From JAXMCI01 sp046349435 (GTDB lineage: Bacteria; Pseudomonadota; Alphaproteobacteria; Dongiales; Dongiaceae), in the NCBI GenBank assembly GCA_046349435.1, contig JAXMCI010000020.1, positions 1 through 64,000 of the forward strand: a stretch of 64,000 nt of DNA. The letters are read 5' to 3'. Below, piece by piece: positions 1 through 8,281 of the stretch (the stretch's first letter is position 1; each line of letters opens with the position of its first letter). The position numbers and the translations under genes are program-made. The notes under the pieces were generated by a model. It made no database searches, was not told where the DNA came from, and saw nothing but the letters and a program-made list of their open reading frames with translations.

Positions 1-770
1 AGGTGAAGCGCACGCGCGGGCTGCATCGCCGCGCCCGCAAGCGCGTGCCCTACCCGGTGGTGGCGCTGGTCGGCTACACCAATGCCGGCAAGTCGACCCT
101 GTTCAACCGGCTGACCCGGGCCGAGGTGCTGGCCAAGGACCTGCTCTTCGCCACGCTGGACCCGACCATGCGCTCGGTCCGGCTGCCGAGCGGGCGGGCG
201 ATCATCCTGTCCGACACCGTGGGATTCATTTCCGACCTGCCGACCGACCTGGTCGCCGCCTTCCGTGCCACCCTCGAGGAGGTGCAGGAGGCCGACCTCG
301 TGCTGCATGTCCGCGACATCGCCCATCCCGAGAGCGAGGCGCAGCGCGAGGACGTCGAGGCGGTGCTGCGCGAGCTCGGCCTCGGCGAGGTGGTCGAGCA
401 CGGGCTGCTCGAGGTGCTGAACAAGATCGACCTGCTCGATGCCGAGGCGCGCGAGGTGCTGCAGCAGCAGCTCGATCGCGACGGCCACCGCCTGGCCGTC
501 TCGGCGGTGACCGGCGAGGGCGTGCCGGGCCTGCTGGCGGCGATCGACGCGCGGCTGGCGGCCGGCCGGCAGACGGTCGATCTCCGGCTGCGCCACGACG
601 AGGGGGCGCGGCTGGCCTGGCTCTACGATCATGGCGAGGTCATCGAGCGCCGCGAGGACGAGGGCCATGTCTATGTCCGGGTCGCCCTCGACCCCGCCGA
701 CCTCGCCCGCTTCCATCGCGAGGCGGAGAGTGCGGCGCGCCGCCGGCATGCCGCCGGTCCGGGCGCCTGA
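1..770 (+). CDS. hflX: GTPase HflX, C-terminal part (5' end outside window)
   Basis: HflX is a ribosome-associated GTPase that splits stalled or heat-damaged ribosomes. The visible part holds the whole G domain: Walker A GYTNAGKST, the switch II motif DTVGF, and the G4 motif NKID, followed by a short C-terminal domain. The family is usually about 430 residues, so roughly the first 40% lies before base 1. In alphaproteobacteria hflX commonly sits near mazG; here three genes separate them. The upstream reading frame runs off the window edge, so the start cannot be given. Confidence 0.93.
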   Translation, partial: VKRTRGLHRRARKRVPYPVVALVGYTNAGKSTLFNRLTRAEVLAKDLLFATLDPTMRSVRLPSGRAIILSDTVGFISDLPTDLVAAFRATLEEVQEADLVLHVRDIAHPESEAQREDVEAVLRELGLGEVVEHGLLEVLNKIDLLDAEAREVLQQQLDRDGHRLAVSAVTGEGVPGLLAAIDARLAAGRQTVDLRLRHDEGARLAWLYDHGEVIERREDEGHVYVRVALDPADLARFHREAESAARRRHAAGPGA

Positions 771-795
771 AGACCCGCCAGCCACAGGCAGGATC

Positions 796-1614
796 ATGGC
801 CGTCATCGACATCGACCGCGTCGCCGCGGTGATCGCCGAGGTCGCCGCCGAGGAGGTGGTGCCCCGGTTCCGCAAGCTCGCCGCGGGCGACATCCGCGAG
901 AAGGGGCCGGGCGATTTCGTCACCGTCGCCGACGAGGCGACCGAGGCGGCGCTGGAGCCCCGGCTGGCGGCGCTGGCCCCCGGCTCGGTGATGCTCGGCG
1001 AGGAGGCCGCCCACTCCGACCCGCGGCTGATCGACCGGCTGTCGGAGGAGGCGCCGGTCTGGATCATCGACCCGATCGACGGCACCGCCAACTTCGCCGA
1101 GGGCAAGCCGGTCTTCGCGGTGATGGTTGCGCTGGTCGTGGGCGGCGAGCTCCGCGCCGGCTGGATCCACGACCCCGTCGCCGGCAAGACCGCCATTGCC
1201 GCGGCGGGCGAGGGGGCGTTCCTCGCCGGCGAGCGGCTGCGGGTCAGTACCGCGCCGGCCGATCCCGCCGCGATGCGCGGGCCGGTGATGGCCGGGCATT
1301 TCGGCCGGCCGGAGCTCGGGCGGCGCCTGCAGTCGCGGCGCGGCCGCGTCCAGGCGGTGCGCAGCCTGCGCTGCGCCGGCCACGAATACATCCGGGTGGC
1401 GGCGGGCGAGGTCGACTTCCTGCTGTTCACCAAGCTGATGCCCTGGGATCATGCGCCGGGCGTGCTGCTGCACGCCGAGGCGGGCGGCCATGCCGCCTAT
1501 CTCGACGGCGGCCGCTACCGGCCGTCGCGGATCGATGCCGACGCGCTGCTGCTGGCGCCCGACCCGGCGAGCTGGGAACGGCTCTACGACACGCTGCTCG
1601 GGCCGGACGAGTGA
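796..1614 (+). CDS. inositol monophosphatase family protein
   Basis: A 272-residue Mg-dependent sugar or inositol phosphatase of the IMPase/SuhB/CysQ superfamily. It has the three metal-binding signatures in order: GEEAAH, then DPIDGTANF, then WDHAPG near the C-terminus. The ATG at 796 is chosen because family similarity begins there; the frame is open further upstream but that part reads like hflX shadow. It starts 26 bases after hflX and precedes the dehydrogenase by about 20 bases, so the three genes may be co-transcribed. The exact substrate cannot be told from the sequence. Confidence 0.88.
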   Translation: MAVIDIDRVAAVIAEVAAEEVVPRFRKLAAGDIREKGPGDFVTVADEATEAALEPRLAALAPGSVMLGEEAAHSDPRLIDRLSEEAPVWIIDPIDGTANFAEGKPVFAVMVALVVGGELRAGWIHDPVAGKTAIAAAGEGAFLAGERLRVSTAPADPAAMRGPVMAGHFGRPELGRRLQSRRGRVQAVRSLRCAGHEYIRVAAGEVDFLLFTKLMPWDHAPGVLLHAEAGGHAAYLDGGRYRPSRIDADALLLAPDPASWERLYDTLLGPDE

Positions 1615-1636
1615 GACACGAGGGAGGGGACGGATC

Positions 1637-2518
1637 ATGAGCGCGACGGGCGAAAGCGTGGCCTTCATCGGCCTCGGGGTGATGGGCTTCCCGATGGCCG
1701 GCCATCTCGCCGCCAAGGGACACCGGGTCACCGTCTACAACCGCACTGCGGCGCGGGCCGCGGCCTGGACGCAGAAGCACGGCGGCCGCAGCGCGCCGAC
1801 GCCGGCCGAGGCGGCGGCCGGGGCGGCGCTGGTCTTCGTCTGCGTCGGCAACGACGACGACCTGCGCAGCGTCGTCCATGGCGAGGACGGCGCGCTCGCC
1901 GGCATGCAGCCGGGCGCGATCCTGGTCGACCACACCACGGCCTCGGCCGAGGTCGCGCGCGAGATCGCCGACCGGGCCCGCGGGCTCGGCGTCGGCTTCC
2001 TCGATGCGCCGGTCTCGGGCGGCCAGGCCGGCGCCGAGAACGGCAAGCTGACGGTCATGGTCGGCGGCGACGAGGAATGCTTCGACAGCGCCAAGCCGGT
2101 GATCGACAGCTACGCCCGCGCCTGCGTCCTGATGGGCCCGACCGGCTCCGGCCAGCTCGCCAAGATGGTCAACCAGATCTGCATCGCCGGGCTGCTGCAG
2201 GGCCTCTCCGAGGGGCTCAACTTCGCGCAGCGGGCCGGGCTCGACGGCGCCAGGCTGGTCGAGGTCATCTCGAAGGGCGCCGCCCAGTCCTGGCAGATGG
2301 ACAACCGCGCCGCTACCATGTTTGCCGGCAAGTTCGATTTCGGCTTCGCCGTCGACTGGATGCGCAAGGACCTCTCGATCTGCCTGGCCGAGGGCCGGCG
2401 CAACGGCGCGCGCCTGCCGATCACCGCGCTGATCGACCAGCTCTACGCCCAGGTCCAGGCGCGCGGCGGCCGGCGCTGGGACACCTCCAGCCTGATCCAC
2501 CTGCTGGCCAACGACTGA
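1637..2518 (+). CDS. NAD(P)-dependent beta-hydroxyacid dehydrogenase (3-hydroxyisobutyrate dehydrogenase family)
   Basis: A 293-residue member of the 3-hydroxyisobutyrate/tartronate semialdehyde reductase family. The N-terminal Rossmann motif GLGVMGFPMAGHL binds the dinucleotide. The substrate loop APVSGGQAGAENGKL and the catalytic lysine in GQLAKMVNQ are intact. The ATG at 1637 follows a GGAGGGG ribosome site, while the frame upstream overlaps the previous gene. The asparagine at the start of motif VYNRT fits NADP or NAD use but does not settle which. The substrate is unknown; glyoxylate or succinic semialdehyde reductases have the same layout. Confidence 0.87.
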   Translation: MSATGESVAFIGLGVMGFPMAGHLAAKGHRVTVYNRTAARAAAWTQKHGGRSAPTPAEAAAGAALVFVCVGNDDDLRSVVHGEDGALAGMQPGAILVDHTTASAEVAREIADRARGLGVGFLDAPVSGGQAGAENGKLTVMVGGDEECFDSAKPVIDSYARACVLMGPTGSGQLAKMVNQICIAGLLQGLSEGLNFAQRAGLDGARLVEVISKGAAQSWQMDNRAATMFAGKFDFGFAVDWMRKDLSICLAEGRRNGARLPITALIDQLYAQVQARGGRRWDTSSLIHLLAND

Positions 2519-2519
2519 C

Positions 2520-3458
2520 ATGTCGGGCGCCACGGCGCCCGACCTCGCCGCGCTGACCGCCCTGGTGCAGCCGGCCCGCCCGGGCCGGCGCGTCGCCGCC
2601 GCCCGGCCGCTCGCCGGCGGGCTGCTGCATCCCGGCTGGCGCCTTGCGCTCGACGACGGTTCGCCGGATCTCGTGCTGCGGCTCTACCCGCACGATCCCG
2701 CGGCGGCGGAGAAGGAGCGGGCGATCGCCGCCCGGGTCGGCGGGCGCGTGCCGGTCGCGCGCTTCCTCCATCTCGATCCCGAGGGTGCCGTCGGCGGCCA
2801 GCCTTATGCCCTGCTGGAATGGCGGGACGGGCAGTCCCTGGACCGCGCCCTGTCCGGTGCCGATCCGGCGGTGCGGACGGCGCTCGGGCGGGCCTGCGGC
2901 GCGACCGTCGCCGCCATCGCGGCGGAACGCTTCGGGTGCAGCGGGATGCTCGATGCGCGGCTGGCGGTGACGCCCTGGCCGGAGAGCCCGGCCGCGCTGA
3001 TCGAGCGGACCCTGCTGACCGGGCCGGCCGCGGCGCTGCTCGGCGCCGAGGCCTGCCGGAGCGTCGCCGCATTTGGCGCCCGGCATCGCGCGCTGCTCGC
3101 CGAGCTCGCCGCGGACAGCCGGCTGGTCCATGGCGACCTGCGCGGCGCCAATCTGCTGGTGGCCGGGCAGGGGGAGGCCTGGCGGGTGGCCGCGGTGCTC
3201 GACTGGGAGCTCTGCCATGCGGGCACGCCGCTGCTCGATCTCGGCACGCTGCTGCGCGACGACCCCGGTGCCGCCTTCGCCGCAGGGCTGGCCGCGGGCT
3301 ACCGGAGCGCCGGCGGCGTTCTCCCGGCCGCGTGGATGGCGCTGGCGCGGCTGCTCGACCTCGTCGCGCTGGGCGACGCGCTCGGCACCGGGGATGAGGC
3401 GGTCAGAGCCTATGCCGGGGAGCGAATCGCTGCCTTTGATCTGATGTATTTCAATTGA
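2520..3458 (+). CDS. aminoglycoside phosphotransferase-fold kinase
   Basis: A 312-residue protein-kinase-like phosphotransferase. The catalytic loop is HGDLRGANLL and the Mg-binding aspartate follows in VLDWEL, as in APH and choline or homoserine kinase relatives. The ATG lies one base after the stop of the dehydrogenase, so translation is probably coupled. Such genes are usually small-metabolite kinases rather than resistance genes, and nothing here suggests resistance. Its 3' end abuts the convergent mazG stop with no spacer. Confidence 0.75.
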   Translation: MSGATAPDLAALTALVQPARPGRRVAAARPLAGGLLHPGWRLALDDGSPDLVLRLYPHDPAAAEKERAIAARVGGRVPVARFLHLDPEGAVGGQPYALLEWRDGQSLDRALSGADPAVRTALGRACGATVAAIAAERFGCSGMLDARLAVTPWPESPAALIERTLLTGPAAALLGAEACRSVAAFGARHRALLAELAADSRLVHGDLRGANLLVAGQGEAWRVAAVLDWELCHAGTPLLDLGTLLRDDPGAAFAAGLAAGYRSAGGVLPAAWMALARLLDLVALGDALGTGDEAVRAYAGERIAAFDLMYFN

Positions 3459-4256
3459 TTATCTATCGTTCTTCGCTTCGATCCATAGATCCTGGAGGGC
3501 GCTGAGGGGCGCGCCTTCCGGGGCGCGGGTCTCGACCTGGCGGAAGCGCTTCTCGAACTTCCGGTTGGCCTCCCGCAGCGCCGTCTCCGGATCGACCGCC
3601 AGCGAGCGGGCGAGGGCGACGGCGGCGAAAAGCAGGTCGCCGACCTCCTCCGCGATCCGCTCCTGCTCTCCCCCCGATTCGATCTCCTGTTTTATTTCAG
3701 AGAGTTCCTCCTCGATCTTCAGAAGCGGCTGAGCCGGTCCGGGCCATTCGAACCCGATTCGGGCCGCCCGCTTCTGCAGCTTCTCCGCCCGCATCAGGGC
3801 GGGCAGGCCGAGCGCCACCCCGTCGAGCACGCTCGGCGTCTCGCCGCGCTCGGCCGCGGCGCGTGCGCGCTCCGCCGCCTTGTGCTCCTCCCAGGCCCGG
3901 GTCTGGGCTTCGGCGGTGTCCACCCGTTCCTCACCGAAGACATGAGGATGCCGCGCAATCATTTTGGTCGATATGGCGTTTGCGACGTCACTGAAGGCAA
4001 AGAGCCCGGCTTCGCCGGCCATCTGGGCGTGGAACACCACCTGCAGCAGCAGGTCGCCGAGCTCGTCGCGCAGGTCGTCCATCGCGCCGCGCGCGATGGC
4101 GTCGGCGACCTCGTGCGCCTCCTCGATGGTGTAGGGCGCGATGGTGGCGAAGCTCTGCTCGCGGTCCCAGGGGCAGCCGCTCCGGGGATCGCGCAGCCGG
4201 GCCATGATCTCGAGCAGGCGGTCCATCGGATTGGTTGGCAGGGTGCTGTCCGTCAT
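3459..4256 (-). CDS. mazG: nucleoside triphosphate pyrophosphohydrolase MazG
   Basis: MazG hydrolyses NTPs and dNTPs to the monophosphate and pyrophosphate, cleaning the pool and lowering the stringent-response signal. Two tandem MazG domains are visible. The first carries GCPWD and the metal-binding EEAHEV...DELGDLL pattern; the second carries EEELSEIKQEI...EEVGDLLFA. The start at 4256 (MTDSTLPTNPMDRLLE) is preferred over an in-frame upstream start 21 bases earlier, because the family begins with MDRLLEIMARLR. It is convergent with the kinase-like gene and divergent from the binding-protein gene at 4370. Confidence 0.93.
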   Translation of the reverse strand: MTDSTLPTNPMDRLLEIMARLRDPRSGCPWDREQSFATIAPYTIEEAHEVADAIARGAMDDLRDELGDLLLQVVFHAQMAGEAGLFAFSDVANAISTKMIARHPHVFGEERVDTAEAQTRAWEEHKAAERARAAAERGETPSVLDGVALGLPALMRAEKLQKRAARIGFEWPGPAQPLLKIEEELSEIKQEIESGGEQERIAEEVGDLLFAAVALARSLAVDPETALREANRKFEKRFRQVETRAPEGAPLSALQDLWIEAKNDR

Positions 4257-4369
4257 GCTTTGTTGTCTCCGGGCCACCGCTTCCCGGACGGGAGCGGCGG
4301 CTCATTCCACAGTGATGTTGCCGCACGGCGGCAAGCCAGGGAAAGCTCGCTCAGAAGGGGGAGGCGTGC

Positions 4370-5929
4370 ATGAGTATCATCGGGCCGGTTGATCGGCGTG
4401 GATTCCTCGTCGGCGCTGCGGCGCTCGGGGTGGCGGCGACGCTGCCGCGGCTCGGCCGCGCGGCGACGCCCAGCAAGGGCGGCCATTTTCGAATCGGCGT
4501 CGCCGACTACGCGACGCAGGACGACCTCGACCCGGCCAACATCGACACGCGGTTCCAGACCTACCTGCAGTTCCAGCTGCGCAACGGCCTGGTCGAGATC
4601 GGACCGGGCGGCGTGCTGGTTCCCGAGCTCGCCGAGAGCTGGGAGGGGTCGAAGGACGCGAAAACCTGGATCTTCAAGCTGCGCAAGGGCGTGACCTTCC
4701 ACAACGGCAAGCCGCTGACCCCGGCCGACGTGATCTACTCCTTCCGCCACCATCAGGGGGAGAGCTCGAAGTCGACCGCCAAGCCGATGCTGGCGAGCCT
4801 CACCGACATCAAGGCCGACGGCGACAGCACGGTGGTGTTCACGCTCTCGGCCGGCAACGTGGGCTTCCCGGCGCTGGCCGCCAACTACTCCTTCATGATC
4901 GTCCCGGACGGCGCCACCAAGTTCGAGGACGGGATGGGGACGGGCGGCTACATCCTCGAGGAGTGGAAGCCCGGCCTGCGCTCGCTGGTCAAGCGCAACC
5001 CCAACTACTGGAAGGCCGGACGGGCGCACTTCGATTCGGTCGAGATGACGGCGATCAAGGACGGCTCGGCGCGGGTCAACGCGCTGGTCACCGGCCAGAT
5101 CGACGCCTTCAACTTCGTCGACCCGAAGATCGTGTCGCTGCTCGAGAAGAACGCCAAGGTCAAGGTGATCAGGACCGCCAGCAAGGCGCACTACGTGTTC
5201 CCGATGCTGGTCGACATGGATCCGTTCAAGGACGTCGACGTGCGCAACGCCATGAAGTACGCCGTCGATCGCCAGGACATGGTGAAGCGCGTGCTGCACG
5301 GCTTCGGCACGGTCGGCAACGACCAGCCGCTCGGCGTCGGCTACGAGTTCTACGACCCCTCGATCGAGCAGCGCGTCTACGACCCGGAGAAGGCCAAGTT
5401 CCTGCTGAAGAAGGCGGGCAAGTCGGATCTCGCGGTCCAGCTCTTCGTCTCCGAGACGCCGTTCGCCGGCGCCACCGACGCGGCCGTGGTGTTCAAGGAG
5501 CACGCCGCCAAGGCCGGCATCAACATCGAGGTCGTCAAGACGCCGGAGGACGGCTACTGGGACGACGTCTGGACCAAGAAGCCGCTCTGCGCCTCGCGCT
5601 GGAGCGGCCGGACCAACGAGGACGCCATGCTCTCGCTGGCCTATACCGACGAGGGCCTGAAGATCGGCTGGAACGAGACCCGCTTCAACAACGAGCGGGT
5701 CAACGCCCTGGTGGTGGCGGCGCGCAGCGAGTTCGACGTCGCCAAGCGGCGCGAGATGTACTCGGAGTGCCAGCGCATCATCCGTGACCAAGGCGGCTCG
5801 ACGGTGTTCGCCTTCGCCGACTTCGTCGACGCGACGAGCGCCCGGGTGCAGCACGAGGACAAGCTGTCCGGCGAGTGGGATCTCGACGGCGGCCGTGCCG
5901 CCGAGCGCTGGTGGTTCGCCGCCTCGTAG
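4370..5929 (+). CDS. ABC transporter substrate-binding protein, peptide/opine family (SBP_bac_5), Tat-exported
   Basis: A 519-residue periplasmic binding protein of the DppA/OppA family. The N-terminus has a twin-arginine motif (DRRGFLVG) followed by a hydrophobic stretch and cleavage near GRAATP, so export is by the Tat route. The SBP_bac_5 signatures PELAESWE and VTFHNGKPLTPADVIYSF are present. A GGGGGAGG ribosome site precedes the ATG. No permease or ATPase genes adjoin it on this strand. The nearest set is the Dpp operon on the other strand from 7295, so this may be an alternative receptor for that importer. Confidence 0.9.
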   Translation: MSIIGPVDRRGFLVGAAALGVAATLPRLGRAATPSKGGHFRIGVADYATQDDLDPANIDTRFQTYLQFQLRNGLVEIGPGGVLVPELAESWEGSKDAKTWIFKLRKGVTFHNGKPLTPADVIYSFRHHQGESSKSTAKPMLASLTDIKADGDSTVVFTLSAGNVGFPALAANYSFMIVPDGATKFEDGMGTGGYILEEWKPGLRSLVKRNPNYWKAGRAHFDSVEMTAIKDGSARVNALVTGQIDAFNFVDPKIVSLLEKNAKVKVIRTASKAHYVFPMLVDMDPFKDVDVRNAMKYAVDRQDMVKRVLHGFGTVGNDQPLGVGYEFYDPSIEQRVYDPEKAKFLLKKAGKSDLAVQLFVSETPFAGATDAAVVFKEHAAKAGINIEVVKTPEDGYWDDVWTKKPLCASRWSGRTNEDAMLSLAYTDEGLKIGWNETRFNNERVNALVVAARSEFDVAKRREMYSECQRIIRDQGGSTVFAFADFVDATSARVQHEDKLSGEWDLDGGRAAERWWFAAS

Positions 5930-5939
5930 GCGAGGGGGC

Positions 5940-7124
5940 TCACCTGGCGGCGCTGCGGTCCCGAGCTCGGTCTCGGGGCCGCGGCGCCGCCTCGCTGCCC
6001 AGCCGGGCGGCCATGTACTGGGTGAAGTCCCAGATCGTGCCCTCGTAATCGGCCGGCGCCAGCGTCCCGCCGCCATAGTGGCGCGACTTCATGCCTTTCT
6101 GCACCGCCTCGAGCTGGGCCCGGTCCTCGGCATTGAAGGCCAGGCAGAGGTCGCGGTAGCGGATCACGTCGGGGTGGTTGGGATCGTCGAGCGTCCCGGC
6201 GAGGCCCCAGCGCACCCCGACCGAATCGGCGTCGATCGGCCGGACGATGAGGTAGAGCGTGACGTTCGGCACGATCGAGAGCGTCAGGTTGGGGAAGACG
6301 CTGAACAGGACGGAGTAGCGGCGCTCCTCGGCGGTGAGGTCGGGATGGTAGGGGCCGCGCTCCGGCACGCTCGGGTCGTAGCCCGAGGTGTAGGCGGTCA
6401 TGCCGAACGGCGTCGGGATCTTGCGGCAGAGCGCGGTCGGGGTGATCGGGTGCAGGGTCTTCAGGTGGGCGAAGCTCAGGTGGTAGCCCTCCATGAAGTT
6501 CTCGACCAGGCACTTCCAGTTGGTCCGCCAGACCTCCTCGCCGACGAACTGATGGTGCCGGCCGGGGTGGTGATAGTTGCGGATCGCCGGCAGGAAACCG
6601 TCGACCCGGGGCGCCAGCGGCTCCGCCTTGCCGTCGAGATTGACGAAGATGAAGTCCTGCCAGATCTCGCAGGCGAACTCCGGCAGCCGGCAGCCCGCCT
6701 TGTCGAAGGCCGGCGAGCCGGCCATCAGCGGCGCGGCGGCGAGCCGGCCGTCCTGATGGTAGCTCCAGGCGTGATAGCTGCAGGCGAAGCGCCGGGCGTT
6801 GCCGGAGCCCTTGGCGACCAGGTTGGCGCGGTGGCGGCAGACGTTCGACAGCACCCGGATCCGGTCGTCGTCGCCGCGGACGACGAGGAGCGGCTCGCCG
6901 ACCAGCTCCGTGGTGAAGTAGTCGCCGGGCCGGGCGATCTCCGCCGCATGGCCGAGGCAGACCCATTCGCGGCGGAACAGGGTCTCGCGCTCGAAGGCCA
7001 GGAAGGCCTCGGAGGTGTAGTAGGCCGGCGGCATGGTGCGGGCCTGGCTGGCCGGCAACCGGCTGAGCGCGGCGAGCTCGTGGCGGAGCCGCTGCACCTC
7101 GTCGGCGTCGGTCTGCGTGATCAT
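5940..7124 (-). CDS. Rieske non-heme iron oxygenase, alpha subunit
   Basis: A 394-residue ring-hydroxylating or demethylating oxygenase. The Rieske [2Fe-2S] ligands are C96-R-H98 and C115-S-Y-H118, spaced CXHX16CX2H. The mononuclear iron motif is E212-G-Y-H215-(4)-H220. The residue bridging the two centres is Glu rather than the usual Asp; from memory this is seen in carnitine and choline-type members such as CntA, so a quaternary-amine or N-methyl substrate is possible (inference). The start at 7124 is the internal ATG where similarity begins. No reductase or ferredoxin gene is adjacent. It lies downstream of the Dpp operon on the same strand and could be read from it or from its own AT-rich promoter. 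Confidence 0.85.
   Translation of the reverse strand: MITQTDADEVQRLRHELAALSRLPASQARTMPPAYYTSEAFLAFERETLFRREWVCLGHAAEIARPGDYFTTELVGEPLLVVRGDDDRIRVLSNVCRHRANLVAKGSGNARRFACSYHAWSYHQDGRLAAAPLMAGSPAFDKAGCRLPEFACEIWQDFIFVNLDGKAEPLAPRVDGFLPAIRNYHHPGRHHQFVGEEVWRTNWKCLVENFMEGYHLSFAHLKTLHPITPTALCRKIPTPFGMTAYTSGYDPSVPERGPYHPDLTAEERRYSVLFSVFPNLTLSIVPNVTLYLIVRPIDADSVGVRWGLAGTLDDPNHPDVIRYRDLCLAFNAEDRAQLEAVQKGMKSRHYGGGTLAPADYEGTIWDFTQYMAARLGSEAAPRPRDRARDRSAAR
5946..5991. terminator. 20-bp hairpin, likely bidirectional terminator
   Basis: Arms 5946-5965 and 5972-5991 pair over 20 positions (18 Watson-Crick and two G-T) around a 6-base loop. It lies 17 bases after the stop of the plus-strand binding-protein gene and inside the last codons of the minus-strand Rieske gene. 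There is no clear U-tract, so intrinsic termination is inferred only from the stem and the convergent setting. Confidence 0.5.
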
Positions 7125-7232
7125 GGCGGCCTCTGGGTCGGAGAAGGACGGCGGTTGGCGTGGCCATAGTAGGTGCCGCGCGGCCGCTGTCCATGGCGCC
7201 TGCGGGGTCGCCTGCACCAGATCCGAATATCG

Positions 7233-7248
7233 CATAATGTATATTATG
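7233..7248. promoter_or_regulatory. AT-rich palindrome upstream of the Rieske gene (possible operator/promoter)
   Basis: CATAAT-gtat-ATTATG is a perfect 6-bp inverted repeat set in an unusually AT-rich patch (about 7226-7262) of a very GC-rich region. It lies 109 bases upstream of the Rieske start and just after the end of the Dpp ATPase gene. This is the usual look of a promoter with a dimer-binding operator. No regulator can be assigned. Confidence 0.4.
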
Positions 7249-7294
7249 GAAAAATCTGATCAAGGTCGGGTGACGCTGGTGTCCGACGCTTGTT

Positions 7295-8281
7295 CTATCC
7301 AGTTAAGTCAGTGGCTTGCAGGTCGTTGTTCTCAGCCGCCCTGAGGCAGGAAACCGACCGTCCTGGCAGCAGCTCGGCCAGTGACGGATAGACCGAACGG
7401 CACTGCTCCACCGCCCACGGGCAGCGCTGGTGCAGATGGCAGCCGGCCGGCAGGTCGATCGGGCTCGGGATCTCCCCCGCCAGCAGGAAGCGCGGCAGCA
7501 CCTGCCTGGGATCGGGATACAGCACCGACGACAGCAGCGCCCGGCTGTATGGGTGCAGCGGCCGCTCGAAGATCTCCGCCGTGCTGGCGGTCTCGACGAT
7601 CTTGCCGAGATACATCACCGCTACCCGGTCGCAGACCCGCCGCACCGCCGTCAGGTCGTGCGAGATCAGGAGGTAGCTGAACTGCAGCCGCCGCTGCAGG
7701 TCGCTGAGCAGGTTCAGGATCTCGGCCCGCACCGAGACGTCGAGGGCCGAGGTCGGCTCGTCCAGTACCACGAGTTCCGGCTCAGTCGAGATCGCCCGAG
7801 CGATGGCGATGCGCTGCTGCTCGCCGGCGCTGAACTGGTGCGGATACTTGTCGACTGCGGATGCGTCGAGCCGCACCATGGCGAGAACCTCGCGGACGCG
7901 CTGGGCGCGCGCCGCCGGGCTGAGCTCGTCGCGCAGCCGCAGCGGCTCCTCGATGATGCGACCGATTCGCATTCGCGGACTGAGCGAGTCGTAGGGTTCC
8001 TGGAACACCATCTGGACGCGGCGCCGGAACTGGCGCAGCGCATCGCGCCCCAGCCCGGTGATGTCCTGGCCGCGGAACAGGATCGCGCCTTCCGTCGGCT
8101 CGATCAGCCGCAGCACGCAGCGGCCCAGCGTGGTCTTGCCCGACCCGCTCTCGCCGACCAGCGCCAGCGCCTCGCCGCGGGCGATGGCGAAGGAGACGTG
8201 GTTGACCGCGCGGACGGCACGGCCATGGCCGATCGGGAAATGCTTCACGAGGTTGCGGACCTCGAGCAGCGGGCCGTCCAT
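7295..8281 (-). CDS. dppF: dipeptide/oligopeptide ABC transporter ATP-binding protein (DppF-like)
   Basis: A 328-residue ATPase of the Opp/Dpp family with the C-terminal oligopeptide extension (HPYSRALL; Cys-containing CHLHQRCPW). Walker A is GESGSGKTT, the Q-loop is VFQEP, Walker B ends VLDEPTSALD, and the H-loop is ISHDL, all intact. The ABC signature is degenerate: FSAGEQQR in place of LSGGQ. Its ATG overlaps the stop of dppD in a TGATG, so the two are translationally coupled. See the finding on asymmetric ATP sites. Confidence 0.9.
   Translation of the reverse strand: MDGPLLEVRNLVKHFPIGHGRAVRAVNHVSFAIARGEALALVGESGSGKTTLGRCVLRLIEPTEGAILFRGQDITGLGRDALRQFRRRVQMVFQEPYDSLSPRMRIGRIIEEPLRLRDELSPAARAQRVREVLAMVRLDASAVDKYPHQFSAGEQQRIAIARAISTEPELVVLDEPTSALDVSVRAEILNLLSDLQRRLQFSYLLISHDLTAVRRVCDRVAVMYLGKIVETASTAEIFERPLHPYSRALLSSVLYPDPRQVLPRFLLAGEIPSPIDLPAGCHLHQRCPWAVEQCRSVYPSLAELLPGRSVSCLRAAENNDLQATDLTG

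Noticed and set aside
640..1731. Long antisense frames opposite the IMPase-like and dehydrogenase genes.
   Set aside because: They have the Arg/His/Gly-rich look of third-position GC shadows and no recognisable domain.
2520..3458. Calling the kinase-like gene an antibiotic-resistance gene.
   Set aside because: The APH fold is shared by many metabolic kinases, and no mobile element or resistance context is present.
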